A stretch of DNA of 64,000 bases from Portulaca oleracea (lineage: Eukaryota > Streptophyta > Magnoliopsida > Caryophyllales > Portulacaceae). Shown here one piece after another: positions 1 through 9,306 of the stretch. The translations under genes were made by a program, and so were the position numbers. Within the stretch, counting starts at the first letter, position 1, and every line of letters starts with the position of its first letter. The DNA is taken from NCBI GenBank assembly GCA_029582165.1, contig CM055869.1, positions 57,361,518-57,425,517 of the forward strand, in the 5' to 3' direction. Below the pieces are notes generated by a model, which was not told where the DNA came from, did no database searches, and saw nothing but the letters and a program-made list of their open reading frames with translations.

Positions 1-228
1 CCGATAAATTAGTTATTGACGACTCACATGAATTTTTCATGTAAATATACCTTATATTACAAGGGATTGTTTATGTGAAATAAGTAATAATCATCTCAAT
101 CAAAATCTTAAACTGAGTATTAACAGTCTTGTAATGGTTTTATATTCTAATAAGTCACTGTTAAAGGATACCTTTTAGGTTGGAAGCGCGGATGCTACAA
201 GATCCCCTTGGCTTGCACAAATAAACAT
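1..228. repeat. TRIM-like remnant
   Basis: This stretch resembles the TRIM element at 28065-28336. It has a segment like 'atcatctcaatcaaaatctt' near 94, and a 'gaagcgcggatgctacaa' segment near 183 that matches 'gaagcatggatgctgcaa' near 28158. No complete pair of terminal repeats or target duplication could be defined, and the foldback at 229-636 follows directly. A degenerate miniature LTR element is the best reading. No gene is visible. Confidence 0.35.
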
Positions 229-636
229 GGGAAATTGGTCGGTAATATACCGACCTTTAGGGGTGTTGAATAGCAATATACCGACCTTCACTTTTGGATA
301 GTAATATCACTGACCTTTATAGTTTGGTGACATTAATGTACCTTCAAGGATTTTGTGGGCGGCGAACCGGTTGACGATCTGATGTGGCAGGTGGTGCAAA
401 AAAAAAAAAAAAAAAACGGTGCCATTTGTACGTATTTTTAGGGGTGTTGAGTGTTTGTATTTGGTATTTTTAGGATTAGGGGGTTAGTTTTGTTGTTAAT
501 TTTTATGGTGTAAATCCTTGAAGGTATATTAATGTCACCAAACTATAAAGGTCATTGATATTACTGTCCAAAAGTAAAGGTCGGTATATTGCTATTGAAC
601 ACCCCTAAAGGTCGGTATATTACCGTCCAATTTCCC
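229..636. mobile_element. Foldback MITE with about 123-bp inverted arms
   Basis: The left arm (229-352) starts 'gggaaattggtcggtaatat' and the right arm (about 514-636) is its reverse complement, ending 'ccgtccaatttccc'. Both carry the same internal blocks (ggtcggtatat, caccaaactataaaggtca) in mirrored order. The centre holds a run of about 20 A. There is no coding potential. The arms are nearly identical over more than 100 bp, so a transcript would form a long hairpin. The superfamily is not assigned because no clear target duplication is visible. Confidence 0.8.
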
Positions 637-1134
637 AAAGGCAGCCATTGAGATTTGAAGCTTTTGGTTAAGATGGTTCTACATGGTATCATAATATTTA
701 TGAACGAGAATCGGAGTTTCGAACCTTAGTAATGCCACACATTTATCTGCGTAAAATTAACTAGGTTTTCGCAGCATACACATGCACTTAACACCCAAAA
801 GGCATTTAATTTGCATGAGAGGGACGTGTTAGAGTATAAATCATTCATTATTTCATAGGCTTTCAACCATCAATGTAAATTTTTAGTTGAAATTGTTCCA
901 CATGATATCATAATCATGTTGAGTAGGGGGTCTAGGTTCTAGCCTAACATCTCCAAAGTTTAATTGGCAAGTATAAGTCTAAAAGACATTCACATAATAA
1001 GGCTCAACTCAACTTCAATCCAGTTAAATACCCTGCAACATTATTAGATTCCAAGTTCAGAGTTCAGACTTCTCAATGAAATGGTTAGTGATAGGTGCCA
1101 TTAATGTTGTATATCCACAAGCCTCTATTGATAT
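637..1134. other. Intergenic, no gene seen
   Basis: AT-rich sequence without a supportable gene. Two degenerate 'catggtatcataat'-type strings (about 684 and 901) resemble primer-binding-site relics of LTR elements, but no terminal repeats could be paired with them. Confidence 0.5.
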
Positions 1135-1320
1135 ATTAGTATGTTCCATATCTCCTCCATCTTGCAAAATATTGGACACCCTAAAGCGGAAGCATCGTTA
1201 TGGATAGCCTTATTGGGTAAACTCAATAATAAGATGTTGATGGAGAAGGGGTTATTGATAGAGGAGGGGAACAAATGCACCTTTTGCAATACCGACGGTT
1301 CTTTTATTTATAATATTGTT
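1135..1320 (+). pseudogene. L1-type LINE fragment, zf-RVT domain
   Basis: A short reading frame contains 'EASLWIALLGKLNNKMLM', then a K-CTFC pattern spaced as in the zinc-binding domain that follows the reverse transcriptase of plant L1 elements (the zf-RVT family, usually 'F.WLALLGRL.TKDRL...C..C'). Nothing of the reverse transcriptase remains upstream, and no 3' tail is visible. It is a dead fragment, not a host gene. Confidence 0.55.
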
Positions 1321-2071
1321 TGAAACCAATTCTAATCATAGTTCATATGCAATATATATTACATCCACTTACAGCATGTGCTATGGATATGTATGAATAA
1401 ATAAGTGAGTTATTGAAAATAAACAACATATAAGTATGATTGAACAATTATGCTGTTAAGAGTGAATAATGAAACACGCGCTCGAGAAACATGTAATAAA
1501 TTGCAATTCAAATGTACAAATTGTAAGCTATAGTCATCATAAAAGTAGATTTGCATATAGGACAAAATATTTTATCTAAATTTCACATATTTTCTAATTT
1601 TTTCAATATTCCCATTCAAACAATTATGACCTCTATTTTAATCATTTCTCAAATATAGCCCAATTTGTCCCCTAATTCATGCCATTTCCCCCAACCCTTT
1701 TCTTTACATACAGTGACAGTATCGGACTGCTTGGAATTTGGCCAAAACTCAAGTAATTACAAAATGTCATTTTTAAGCCAAGACAATTCATAAATTTTGA
1801 GTAAGTAATTTTTATTTTGAATTCTTATTTTTGTTTTTGGGGTTCATGTGTCTTCCTTTTATTACAATCTCACTCATATATATGTTGATCCTTGATTAAT
1901 TACTCTTTTTCATTTATGCAAACTAAGCATTTATAAAGGTGGATTATTGGCTCTAACATGATAAGTAACTTGTGTACACAAAAACATTTAGGGTTCTAAT
2001 GGCGTACGAGTTGCCTCAATTAGAACTTGAACATTTAGGTTGAAAGGAATGCCTACAAATAAGTTTGTATA
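1321..2071. other. Intergenic, no gene seen
   Basis: AT-rich sequence with no reading frame, splice pattern or repeat arm that I can support. Confidence 0.5.
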
Positions 2072-2705
2072 TGTTAGGATCGAAGAGCACTCAAGTAACC
2101 ACAAACAATAGAAAATAATAGTGGAAAAGAAATCAGAAATTGACATTAGAAGCTTAACTTGGAAAAACTTCAAAGTGGGAAAAAAAAACCACGCAATCAA
2201 TGTATTAGTAATATGAGGATTACAATTACAGAGGTTATGTTTCTCTCTATCTCACTTGATGAATAAGGGGAAAATCTGATCCCAATATACACTAGGAGAT
2301 ACAAGAAGGGAACTAGGTTATTCTAATAATCTAAATAAAAGGACAGTCGCTGCACAAATTGGGCTCCAAGTGCGAGCAAGTCGAGTTCAGGCGCTGGTAG
2401 TGTCTTCAATATGATGGCTTCTGTGAAGGGCGCGCCCAGCGTCCGAATTCGTGGGTAGCGTCTGTGGCGGACAAATAATTCTTGCGATCGGCTTAGGCGT
2501 TGCCAACGCCGACTGAGACGCTACCATCGTCTCTTATCTTCGGCCTTTTCCTTGAGGGCGTTGTCGATAGTCGGCACCAATGGCGCCAAAAGGCGCTGGT
2601 GGTGCCACGGAAACGCAGACTGCGTCTCACTTCTTTATCTCTCCTTCCTCCTCGTCTTTCCTCTTCTCCTTCCTCCTTCTCCTCATTTGGTCTCCACACA
2701 CAACA
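2072..2705 (-). repeat. Probable 3' LTR of the decayed copia element
   Basis: The block begins 'tgttaggatcg' and ends 'cacacaaca' on the plus strand, so on the minus strand it runs TGTTG...CTAACA with a short terminal inverted repeat. The minus-strand sequence just before it, 'tctccaagtggaagat', resembles the polypurine tract that precedes the 3' LTR in many plant copia elements. No second LTR copy is in the window, so the boundaries rest on these end motifs alone. Confidence 0.45.
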
Positions 2706-2720
2706 ATCTTCCACTTGGAG

Positions 2721-4333
2721 ACCAAAACCTTCAACATCGTCAACTTTCTCCATAAGTTCCCCTAGTGCATCGACCGACCTCTTTATCAGTCAGCGAGGCC
2801 TACTGAGGCCATATCGGGCCTCAATTCCCTAACATCCACTGGCTTATTCTTGATTCTGTAGACCCACTTCTTCAACAAGGTTTTCTTCTCTGCAGGCAAC
2901 CTGACCGACTCCTAGGTTTTATTTTTCACAAGTGAAGCAATTTGATCAGCCATCGCGTGCTCCCACTTGAACCGAGTCTCAGCTTGTACAACCTTAGTAT
3001 AGAACTTTGCCTCACCAGCATCTGTCAATAATAATTAATAAGTAATGCAAAGATGAAGAATATCTTTCAGGTGCATTACCTCTGGTAGCCCTCATGGATC
3101 TTCTCAAGGTGGGTGGTGAAGTGTTCTCATCATCACTAGAGATTTCACCTAGCTCCTGTGGTTCATGCCCTTTAACAGCCTGATCTGAAGTTTGGTCTAG
3201 AGTTGCATGTGGTTCCTCCGTTTCCCCTGTTTTCTTCTTAGGCGCACTAAGTCTGACAGAAAACTTGACCGTCTTAGCTCCCACTAACTTCTTGTCACCT
3301 GAGTCACTTGATATATGCCAGTCTTTATACAACACATACTCATTAAAGACTACATCACAGTGTCTCAACATCCTTTTACCATTCCACAACCTGTATCCAA
3401 AAGCGTCAGTCCCATAGCCAACCAAATAATACTTTTTGGATTTGGGATCCAACTTGTCACGCTTGTCAGGATCAATCATCACATAAGCAGTGCAACCAAA
3501 TATGCGAAGAAAGGGATAATCAGCTTTCTTACCACTCCATACCTCCTCAGGTACCTTCATATCTAATGGAACTTATGGACTCCTATTGATTAAATATGTT
3601 GTTGTGTTCACTACTTCTACCCACAAGTACTTGGGCAACCCAACATAAATCCTCATGCTCCTGGCTCTCTCATTTAAAGTTCGGTTCATCCTCTCTGCTA
3701 TCTCATTCTACCTTGGTGTCCCGGGAATAGTTCTCAATAATCTAATGTCGTTCTATTCGCAGTATTTCATGAACTCCTTCTTTTCATACTCCCCTCCATT
3801 GTTCGTCCTCAAACACTTCACCTTCAATCCAATCTGTGTCTCAACTTGTGTCTTCCACTTCAAGAAAACATCGAACACATCATATTTATTTTTCAGAAAA
3901 TAAGCTCATACCTTCTGACTGTGATCATCAATCAAGGTGACATAATATTGAGCGTCACTCATGGAGTTGACTGGAGCATGCCCCCACACATCTGAATGCA
4001 CCAACTCCAACCTCTCTGGTTTGGTTCCCTGCAAGGTTTGGTGAAATTGACCCTCTTCTGCTTACCGAGGACACAACTCTCACAGCGCTCCAAGTCTACG
4101 TTTTTCAGATCCTCCAAAACGCTCTTTGAAGCTAGAATCTTCATGCACTTCTCACTCATGTGACCAAGCCTACAATGCCATAAACTAGAACAAGAAGGAT
4201 TATTGACATTAGAAATCACATTAGCGCTATCCCTCGTGGAGTACAAAGTACCGAATCTCAATCCTTTCGCCACTACTATAGCACCCTTCACAATCTTCCA
4301 TTTACTATTCCCAAACCCTTCACAATCTTCCAT
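2721..4333 (-). pseudogene. Ty1/copia gag-pol remnant
   Basis: Minus-strand fragments appear in copia order. First, at 4333-3960, is a gag-pre-integrase segment with 'LWHCRLGHMSEKCMKIL' and a CESC motif; it leads into the integrase core. Next, at 3560-3012, comes the post-integrase region with 'FGCTAYVMIDPDKRDKLDPK' and 'YYLVGYGTDAFGYRLWNGK'. At 2990-2830 the start of the reverse transcriptase remains, including 'KKWVYRIKNK'. The rest of the RT and all of RNase H are missing before the putative LTR. Frameshifts break the frame. The 5' end is lost at about 4333, where a 21-bp direct repeat (near 4286 and 4316) marks the junction. Confidence 0.85.
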
Positions 4334-4339
4334 TTACAC

Positions 4340-4821
4340 GTTTAACCCAAGGGATATCGTTGTTCGGGCCTTGGCTTTTCTGGGGAGGTATGTGGAAGCG
4401 CAGAAGAGAAGTTGCCGTGGGAAGGCACATGAATTGGAAGAAGTAAGTTGGAAAACACCTGAAGTAGGGTGCGTAAGAATCCATGTCGATCGGTCGATCC
4501 ATCGATTTGTGCGAGCAAGGAAAAGGGATGGAGTGTTGTTGCCAGAGACTGGAATGGAAGAGTCCTAGGAGCAAGGACTTCATAATGCGAGACATCTTGG
4601 GGGGTACAAGTGATGGAAGCATGGACAACAAGGTTGGGGCTCAATTTAGGGAAGGAGCTGAGGGTACAAAAAATCGAGCTCAAAATAGATTGTTGTGTTA
4701 TCTACCTCGCTTTACACAAGAATCAAAGGCAGAAACTGAAGCTCGAGTGATTATAGATGACTTCTTGCATCTTATTCATGCTTTTCATATTGTTAGATTT
4801 TTGTTTACTGGGATAGAGGGA
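4340..4821 (+). pseudogene. LINE RNase H (RVT_3) fragment
   Basis: Plus-strand translations in neighbouring frames give 'KTPEVGCVRIHVDRS' and then 'RDWNGRVLGART', the hallmark 'P..G..K.N.DGS...GvV.RD..G..lga' of the RNase H domain at the C terminus of plant L1 ORF2. Frameshifts and stops break it. It was the landing site of the ORF1-only L1 copy at 4839-6167; the interrupted sequence resumes at 6185. Confidence 0.65.
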
Positions 4822-4838
4822 AACATTTATGCCCACTT

Positions 4839-6167
4839 TTTTTTTTTATTGTTAAAAGCCAAAACGCTTAAGAGTTTTACAAAACACAGCAAACCGCAAG
4901 ATAAAACGGCAACCAAACAACTCAAAAGGAAAAAGGTTACAACCAAACACTGCTAAACATAAATAACCCAGCCAGGACATTCGCACCCACGATTGCCAAA
5001 AAACCATTACAACTCAATCACTCTGCCAAAAGATCAAAACTTTAGTGTGATGGATCATCGAGGAATTGCATGCCAATATCTTTGCCAATAATCCCACCCA
5101 TACGATCTATCTTTGCATCAATATCTTCAAGACTCTGAGCTTCCAAACTGTTCGCTCGACTGACCATCCTAACCTTCTGACCATCCTTCTGACCATCCTT
5201 CTGGCCACGAACAACTCTGGAAGTTGCTTCTCTGACACGCTGTTACTTGGTTTTCAATAATATGTTATGTTTTTTCTTACCCCTAGCTTTACCCTTCGAA
5301 GCCTCAAGGATGGAATCCTCAAGATCAACAAGTAAGCCACGCTTGGCCACATCATCAAGGGATTCCACCAAGATGCTGAGAGTGCGGTCACTGTCAGAGT
5401 CAGCTCCCTGATCCCTATCCACCGCCCGATTAGTTTTGGAACTACTCCAAAGAGCATCCTTGTAAATCAACCTGCTTGCATGTTTGTTGCTATTCAAGAC
5501 AACATTGATATGGTCCGTAGTGGTTTTGCTAGAAACTCCCCAGACCCGTCACAGTTGGAAGCCTCAAGAGAGTCGGGCATAATCGTATCAATATTTTCAG
5601 AATTCCTAAAACCATTGTTAACCCCACAAGGGGACGAGATGTGCAAAGCATTCGAAAAGAGAGAACCGACATCCCTATTCTTGGGGATCCACTTCTGAAC
5701 ATATTTTGCATTAGCACGAGGTTTAACAGCTTTATTTTTATTGAATTTGGCCCAAGAAACAAAGAGCTTCCTGTGATCGACAATTTTAAGGTCCATATCG
5801 AAAATGACCTTTCTCCCCTCATCCCTGTTTGCATGCTGCACAAAGCCAAATTTTCTACCATTTTTGCCAACTTTTGCAGGAATATACACATCAATAACAC
5901 CTCCAAATTTGCTAAACAATCTTTTGAGCCTCATGTAGTCCATATTGATAAGGAGATTATCAATAAAAAGGGAGTACAAATGTTTATTTCTAACATGGAC
6001 ATTAGACACTGCAGAGCCAACCATAAGGAGAACGTCATTAACAACACAACCAGCACCGCTACGCATATGATTTTGACCAAGGGAGGGAGACAACAACCCT
6101 CCATGAACCTCCCCCAACTATTTCAACACATCAATAATCTCACAAGCTCGATTCAAAGAGGTCCGTC
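4839..6167 (-). mobile_element. L1-type LINE copy carrying only ORF1 (HAL1-like)
   Basis: The element is bounded by a perfect 17-bp target duplication (aacatttatgcccactt at 4822-4838 and 6168-6184). Its 3' end is an A-tail on the minus strand (the T-run from 4839). The inside holds an ORF1-type protein gene followed by a short 3' UTR. There is no endonuclease, reverse transcriptase or RNase H, so ORF2 is absent although both element ends look natural. It would have needed proteins from another L1 to move. Confidence 0.85.
5036..6117 (-). pseudogene. L1 ORF1 protein with RRM domain, frameshifted
   Basis: This frame encodes a nucleic-acid-binding ORF1 protein of the plant L1 type. An RRM-like fold is visible at about residues 45-120: 'YSLFIDNLLINMDYMRLKRL' has the RNP2 pattern and 'GRKFGFVQHANRDEG' the RNP1 pattern. 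The frame is broken near 5495, where the upstream frame stops and a frame beginning 'NSNKHASRLIYKDALW' takes over. One stop follows near 5243, after which readable sequence ending 'IGKDIGMQFLDDPSH' continues to about 5036. A 12-bp motif (ccttctgaccat) is repeated near 5170-5200. The product would coat L1 RNA; this copy is inactive. Confidence 0.8.
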
Positions 6168-6184
6168 AACATTTATGCCCACTT

Positions 6185-6401
6185 AACATGTTCACTTGTC
6201 AGTCGAGTAATCTACACTAATAAGCACTCATCAATTACAACAAGTTCGTTACAATAAGTTAAAAACAAATACAACTTCTAACCAAAACTTTTGCTTAAGA
6301 GCCTTTCAAAATAACTAGTGTGGTAAGATAAGGTAAATATAAATTTAGATAAGTTTTGATAAAATTGGATAGATTTCGATAAATTTCAATAAATATATTT
6401 G
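6185..6401. other. Spacer between two retroelements
   Basis: AT-rich sequence that continues the LINE fragment interrupted at 4821. No coding signal. It ends in 'aaatatatttg' (6391-6401), which recurs just after the downstream copia copy. Confidence 0.4.
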
Positions 6402-6685
6402 TGAACCTTTGATTTGAAACTGAATTGTGTTTGTTATTATTGAATGAAAGGAAGAAGCAACAACATTTATACAAAACACTGGAAGTCCTCTTGCTTCGGA
6501 GGAACCCAGAAGAACGAAGAAGGAAAGAAAAGAAAGAGAAGGAAAGAAAGAAAAAGAAAAAACCGAACCCAAAAAAAACAAAAAAACCGGCTACCTGAAC
6601 CGCGGTCCACGAAACAGACAGGCCAGCCCAGCAAACAAAGAAATGGGCTTTGACAATTGAAACTGGGCCTAACCATAAAACTTCA
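6402..6685 (-). repeat. 3' LTR of the deleted copia element
   Basis: A 284-bp LTR, TGAAGTTT...GGTTCA on the minus strand. It matches the partner LTR at 8011 over most of its length, but the segment around 6585-6625 (aaccggctacctgaaccgcg) is replaced in the partner by an unrelated stretch near 8195-8225. Confidence 0.85.
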
Positions 6686-6691
6686 CACCCC

Positions 6692-7065
6692 TCAAATGGC
6701 GGTTGGAAAGCCCAATTTGCCCAAAACTTGATGCTTGGCGCTGGGCGCTTTGGTCATCACAACTGCAAGTTGAGACCTCGTCGGAACATGTTTGAGTGAA
6801 ATTAATCCGTCTGCAACCTTCTCTCTCACAAAATGACAATCAATCTCGACGTGCTTCGTTCGTTCATGAAAAACAGGATTCCGAGCTATATAAATCGCCG
6901 CTTGACTAACAGATTTGACAGGAATTGGCGTTATGGATTTTACCTGAAATTCATCAAGTAAACGACTTAGCCAAGCTAACTCTGCAACTAGTCTCCTAAG
7001 ACTCCTATACTCAGCCTCAGCAGAAGAAAGAGAGACTACCGGTTTTGTGCCCGTTGCTCTTGATT
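6692..7065 (-). pseudogene. Copia RNase H C-terminal remnant
   Basis: The translation has 'SLSSAEAEYRSLRRLVAEL', 'HERTKHVEIDCHFVREKV' and 'SLKHVPTRSQLAVVMTK', the conserved end of copia pol RNase H. The upstream active-site aspartates were lost with the rest of pol. It is joined at about 7040-7060 to the sequence after the gag zinc knuckle, so the frame change marks the deletion junction. Confidence 0.85.
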
Positions 7066-7960
7066 TCTGGCACGATTCTTGGGAGGGTAACCAATAATCT
7101 TCCAACAATTCTCAATTGAATGCCCATTCCTTTTACAGTGAGTACAAAATAAATCCCCCCTTTTTCCTTCGGTTTTCTTTTCCATTCACTGGGCATTAGT
7201 TTCTGCTTTCTGTTGAATTTTATTGGCAAGGAAGGATGAAGAGGAAGACTCACCCAGATAGAAGGAATCTTTGATCTATCTTTGTCTTTCTTCTTGGGTT
7301 AAAATCGAATAGATTTGATTTAGGGAGGGTAAGTTGCTCATCATAAGAATGTTACCTCTTACGTTTGTGTAGCTCGGATTTAATCCCATGAGAAATTGAA
7401 GTATCTTCTGTTCTTCAGAATGTAATTCAAATTGTTTGTTGATTTGGGGTTGGCAAGTGCATTTACCACATTTGCATGATGAAAGTTACTCACAGCACCA
7501 ATTTCTTCCCAAAGCTTTTTGGCTCGAGTGTAATATGTGGCGATATCCATTGTATCTTGACTGAGTCTGGCCACCTTCTGTTGAACAGAGAAGAGCTTCG
7601 CTTTGTTAGCTTGGGAAAATCGTTCTTCAAGCTCCAACCATAGTTCTCGAGCAACGTTCGAATACAAAACGTTGTCCCTGATGTCTTTCTTGATGAATTC
7701 GATCTACCGAAAGGACCATGTCATTTCCCCTCTTCGATGGGTAATCGTGGGTCGGAATCTTTCGGCCTTTCTAGGGTTCCATCGACGAACCCTAGCTTGT
7801 TCTTTGCTGATAGGGCCACACTTGCGCTTCTCCTCCATGTATCAAAATCTTCGCCGGAGAAAAGCTCGGCGACCAAACTCATCCCTGGTTGATCTGAGGG
7901 ATGAATGTACCGAGGATCGCAAGGATCTGGGACAAAGACCCTCTTCGATTGATCTGCCAT
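7040..7960 (-). pseudogene. Copia gag (UBN2-type) with zinc knuckle
   Basis: The gag start codon is at 7960, beginning 'MADQSKRVFVPDPCDP'. The frame shifts near 7700-7720 and continues as 'ELWLELEERFSQANKAKLF' and 'RLSQDTMDIATYYTRAKKLW', the conserved UBN2-type gag core. Near 7130-7090 a CCHC knuckle reads CTHCKRNGHSIENC, intact in spacing (CX2CX4HX4C). Gag would form the particle shell and bind RNA. The frame runs into an RNase H remnant because of the internal deletion. Confidence 0.8.
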
Positions 7961-8010
7961 GGCAGCTTGAAATTGAAGGTTGGATCGCCCCTTAGGGCTC
8001 TGATACCATG

Positions 8011-8291
8011 TGAACCTTTGATTTGAAACTGAATTGTGTTTGTTATTATTGAATGAAAGGAAGAAGCAACAACATTTATACAAAACACTGGAAGTCCTCT
8101 TGCTTCGGAGGAACCCAGAAGAACGAAGAAGCAAAGAAAAGAAAGAAAGAAGGAAAGAAAGAAAGAAAAAGAAAAAACCGAACCCAAAAAAAACAAAATC
8201 ATCAACTGTCCATTTAAAAAGCAGAAAGCCAGCCTAGCAAACAAAGAAATGGGCTTTGACAATTGAAACTGGGCCTAACCATAAAACTTCT
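8011..8291 (-). repeat. 5' LTR of the deleted copia element
   Basis: About 281 bp, directly followed on the minus strand by the tRNA-Met primer-binding site. The purine-rich 'gaaagaaagaag' stretch differs in copy number from the 3' LTR. The terminal base at the outer end differs (t instead of a). Confidence 0.85.
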
Positions 8292-8302
8292 AAATATATT
8301 TG

Positions 8303-8572
8303 TATTAGATTTTAGCAAGTTTTAATAAATTTGGATAAAACTTATCAATGACCCACTCAAGAACTTTGACATACCCTATTCCTTTTTGTCGTCATCACTT
8401 AATAAACTAACTTATCATTTATAATGTCATGTTTCTTTGCCAATGTTAGCATTTTTCACATCACAGGTCCAGAGGTCCTACACCTCCATATTTAACTCCC
8501 AAGCTAGAACACTCAAAGACAAAACAATTTTCTTTTTCTTTTTCCTCTACTCTTTGGGCCACATATTTTTTT
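8303..8572. other. Spacer, no gene seen
   Basis: AT-rich sequence between the copia copy and a MITE. No reading frame or arms that I can support. Confidence 0.4.
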
Positions 8573-9091
8573 GAAAAATTGGATTCTAACAATCTCTTAC
8601 ATTCATTTTTTTTATGATGGTGGTTCCTATTTTGTTTTTATATTCTGATTATCCAAAAAAATAAAAATAAAAATAAAAACTGTATTATATCAAATCTACT
8701 TTTACAATTTTTGTTTTACATTCTTACCGTATATTATTTTTATTTTTTCATTCATATTCCTAAAAAGGTTATAAGGTGTAGTTACTAAAATTATTAAAAA
8801 CATTTTTTTTGAAAACATGAGCATCTATTATGAATTTTTTAAGGAATAAAAGTGAAAAAAATCATTAAAAATTTGAAAAAAATTGGGACAAATATTGTAA
8901 ATTAATTAGAAATTGTGGGGAAGTATTGTGCTAAGTTATGAATCAAATGAAAGTCAAAATCTGTGATATTTACAGTATACATTCGGTTGTCAGAATACAA
9001 TTTTTTTTCTCGTACCATCAGAATAAAAAAACAAAATACGGATTATTAACATACAACAATTGAAAGTAGATATTATTATAATCCAATTTTC
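8573..9091. mobile_element. TIR MITE of the 'ggattcta' family, copy 1
   Basis: The ends are inverted: left 'gaaaaattggattctaacaa' and right '...ttataatccaattttc'. The interior (for example 'aaaagtgaaaaaaatc' and 'aattgggacaaatattgtaaatt') matches the MITE at 51341-51871 throughout, so the two are one family. This copy ends about 215 bp before the kinase start codon and so lies in its promoter-proximal region. Confidence 0.7.
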
Positions 9092-9306
9092 ATTTTTTTT
9101 TTATAAAGAAAAAGGCATAAGAAATACATATATAGCATCAGTTTTGCAGATGATACACGCCTCCTTCTACGTGAACAGAGACAGAACCCCCTTGCATTTA
9201 AACACCAACTAACAACACCAACTTCACCTCCTTCCTTCAAAACAGAGCAACACAAAAAACAGAGAGGAAAACAGAGCAACAGTTGAAAAACAGAGCAGAA
9301 ATCACG
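9092..9306 (+). promoter_or_regulatory. Leader and promoter-proximal region of the kinase gene
   Basis: The purine-rich leader-like sequence between the MITE and the start codon repeats 'aacagag' and 'cagagcaac' several times (9225-9298). No clear TATA box could be fixed. The coding start is taken at 9307 because the first in-frame ATG is there. Confidence 0.4.

Larger units (their letters stand above)
6402..8291 (-). mobile_element. Internally deleted Ty1/copia element with both LTRs
   Basis: The 1.9-kb element has two related LTRs (6402-6685 and 8011-8291), a primer-binding site matching the initiator-Met tRNA end (TGGTATCAGAGC on the minus strand, 7998-8009) and a purine tract GAGGGGTG beside the 3' LTR. 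Inside, gag is joined directly to RNase H; protease, integrase and reverse transcriptase are gone. The 11-bp string aaatatatttg flanks both sides (6391-6401, 8292-8302), longer than the usual 5-bp copia duplication. It is non-autonomous. Confidence 0.9.

Noticed and set aside
2493..2832. Overlapping frames on both strands around 2500-2830
   Set aside because: They arise from GC- and CT-rich LTR sequence. No domain, start context or splice support on either strand.
5494..6117. The RRM-containing frame as a host RNA-binding protein gene
   Set aside because: It lies inside a unit bounded by a 17-bp target duplication and an A-tail and fits L1 ORF1.
9283..9306. An earlier kinase start at 9283
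   Set aside because: The codon is TTG; the first ATG in frame is 9307.
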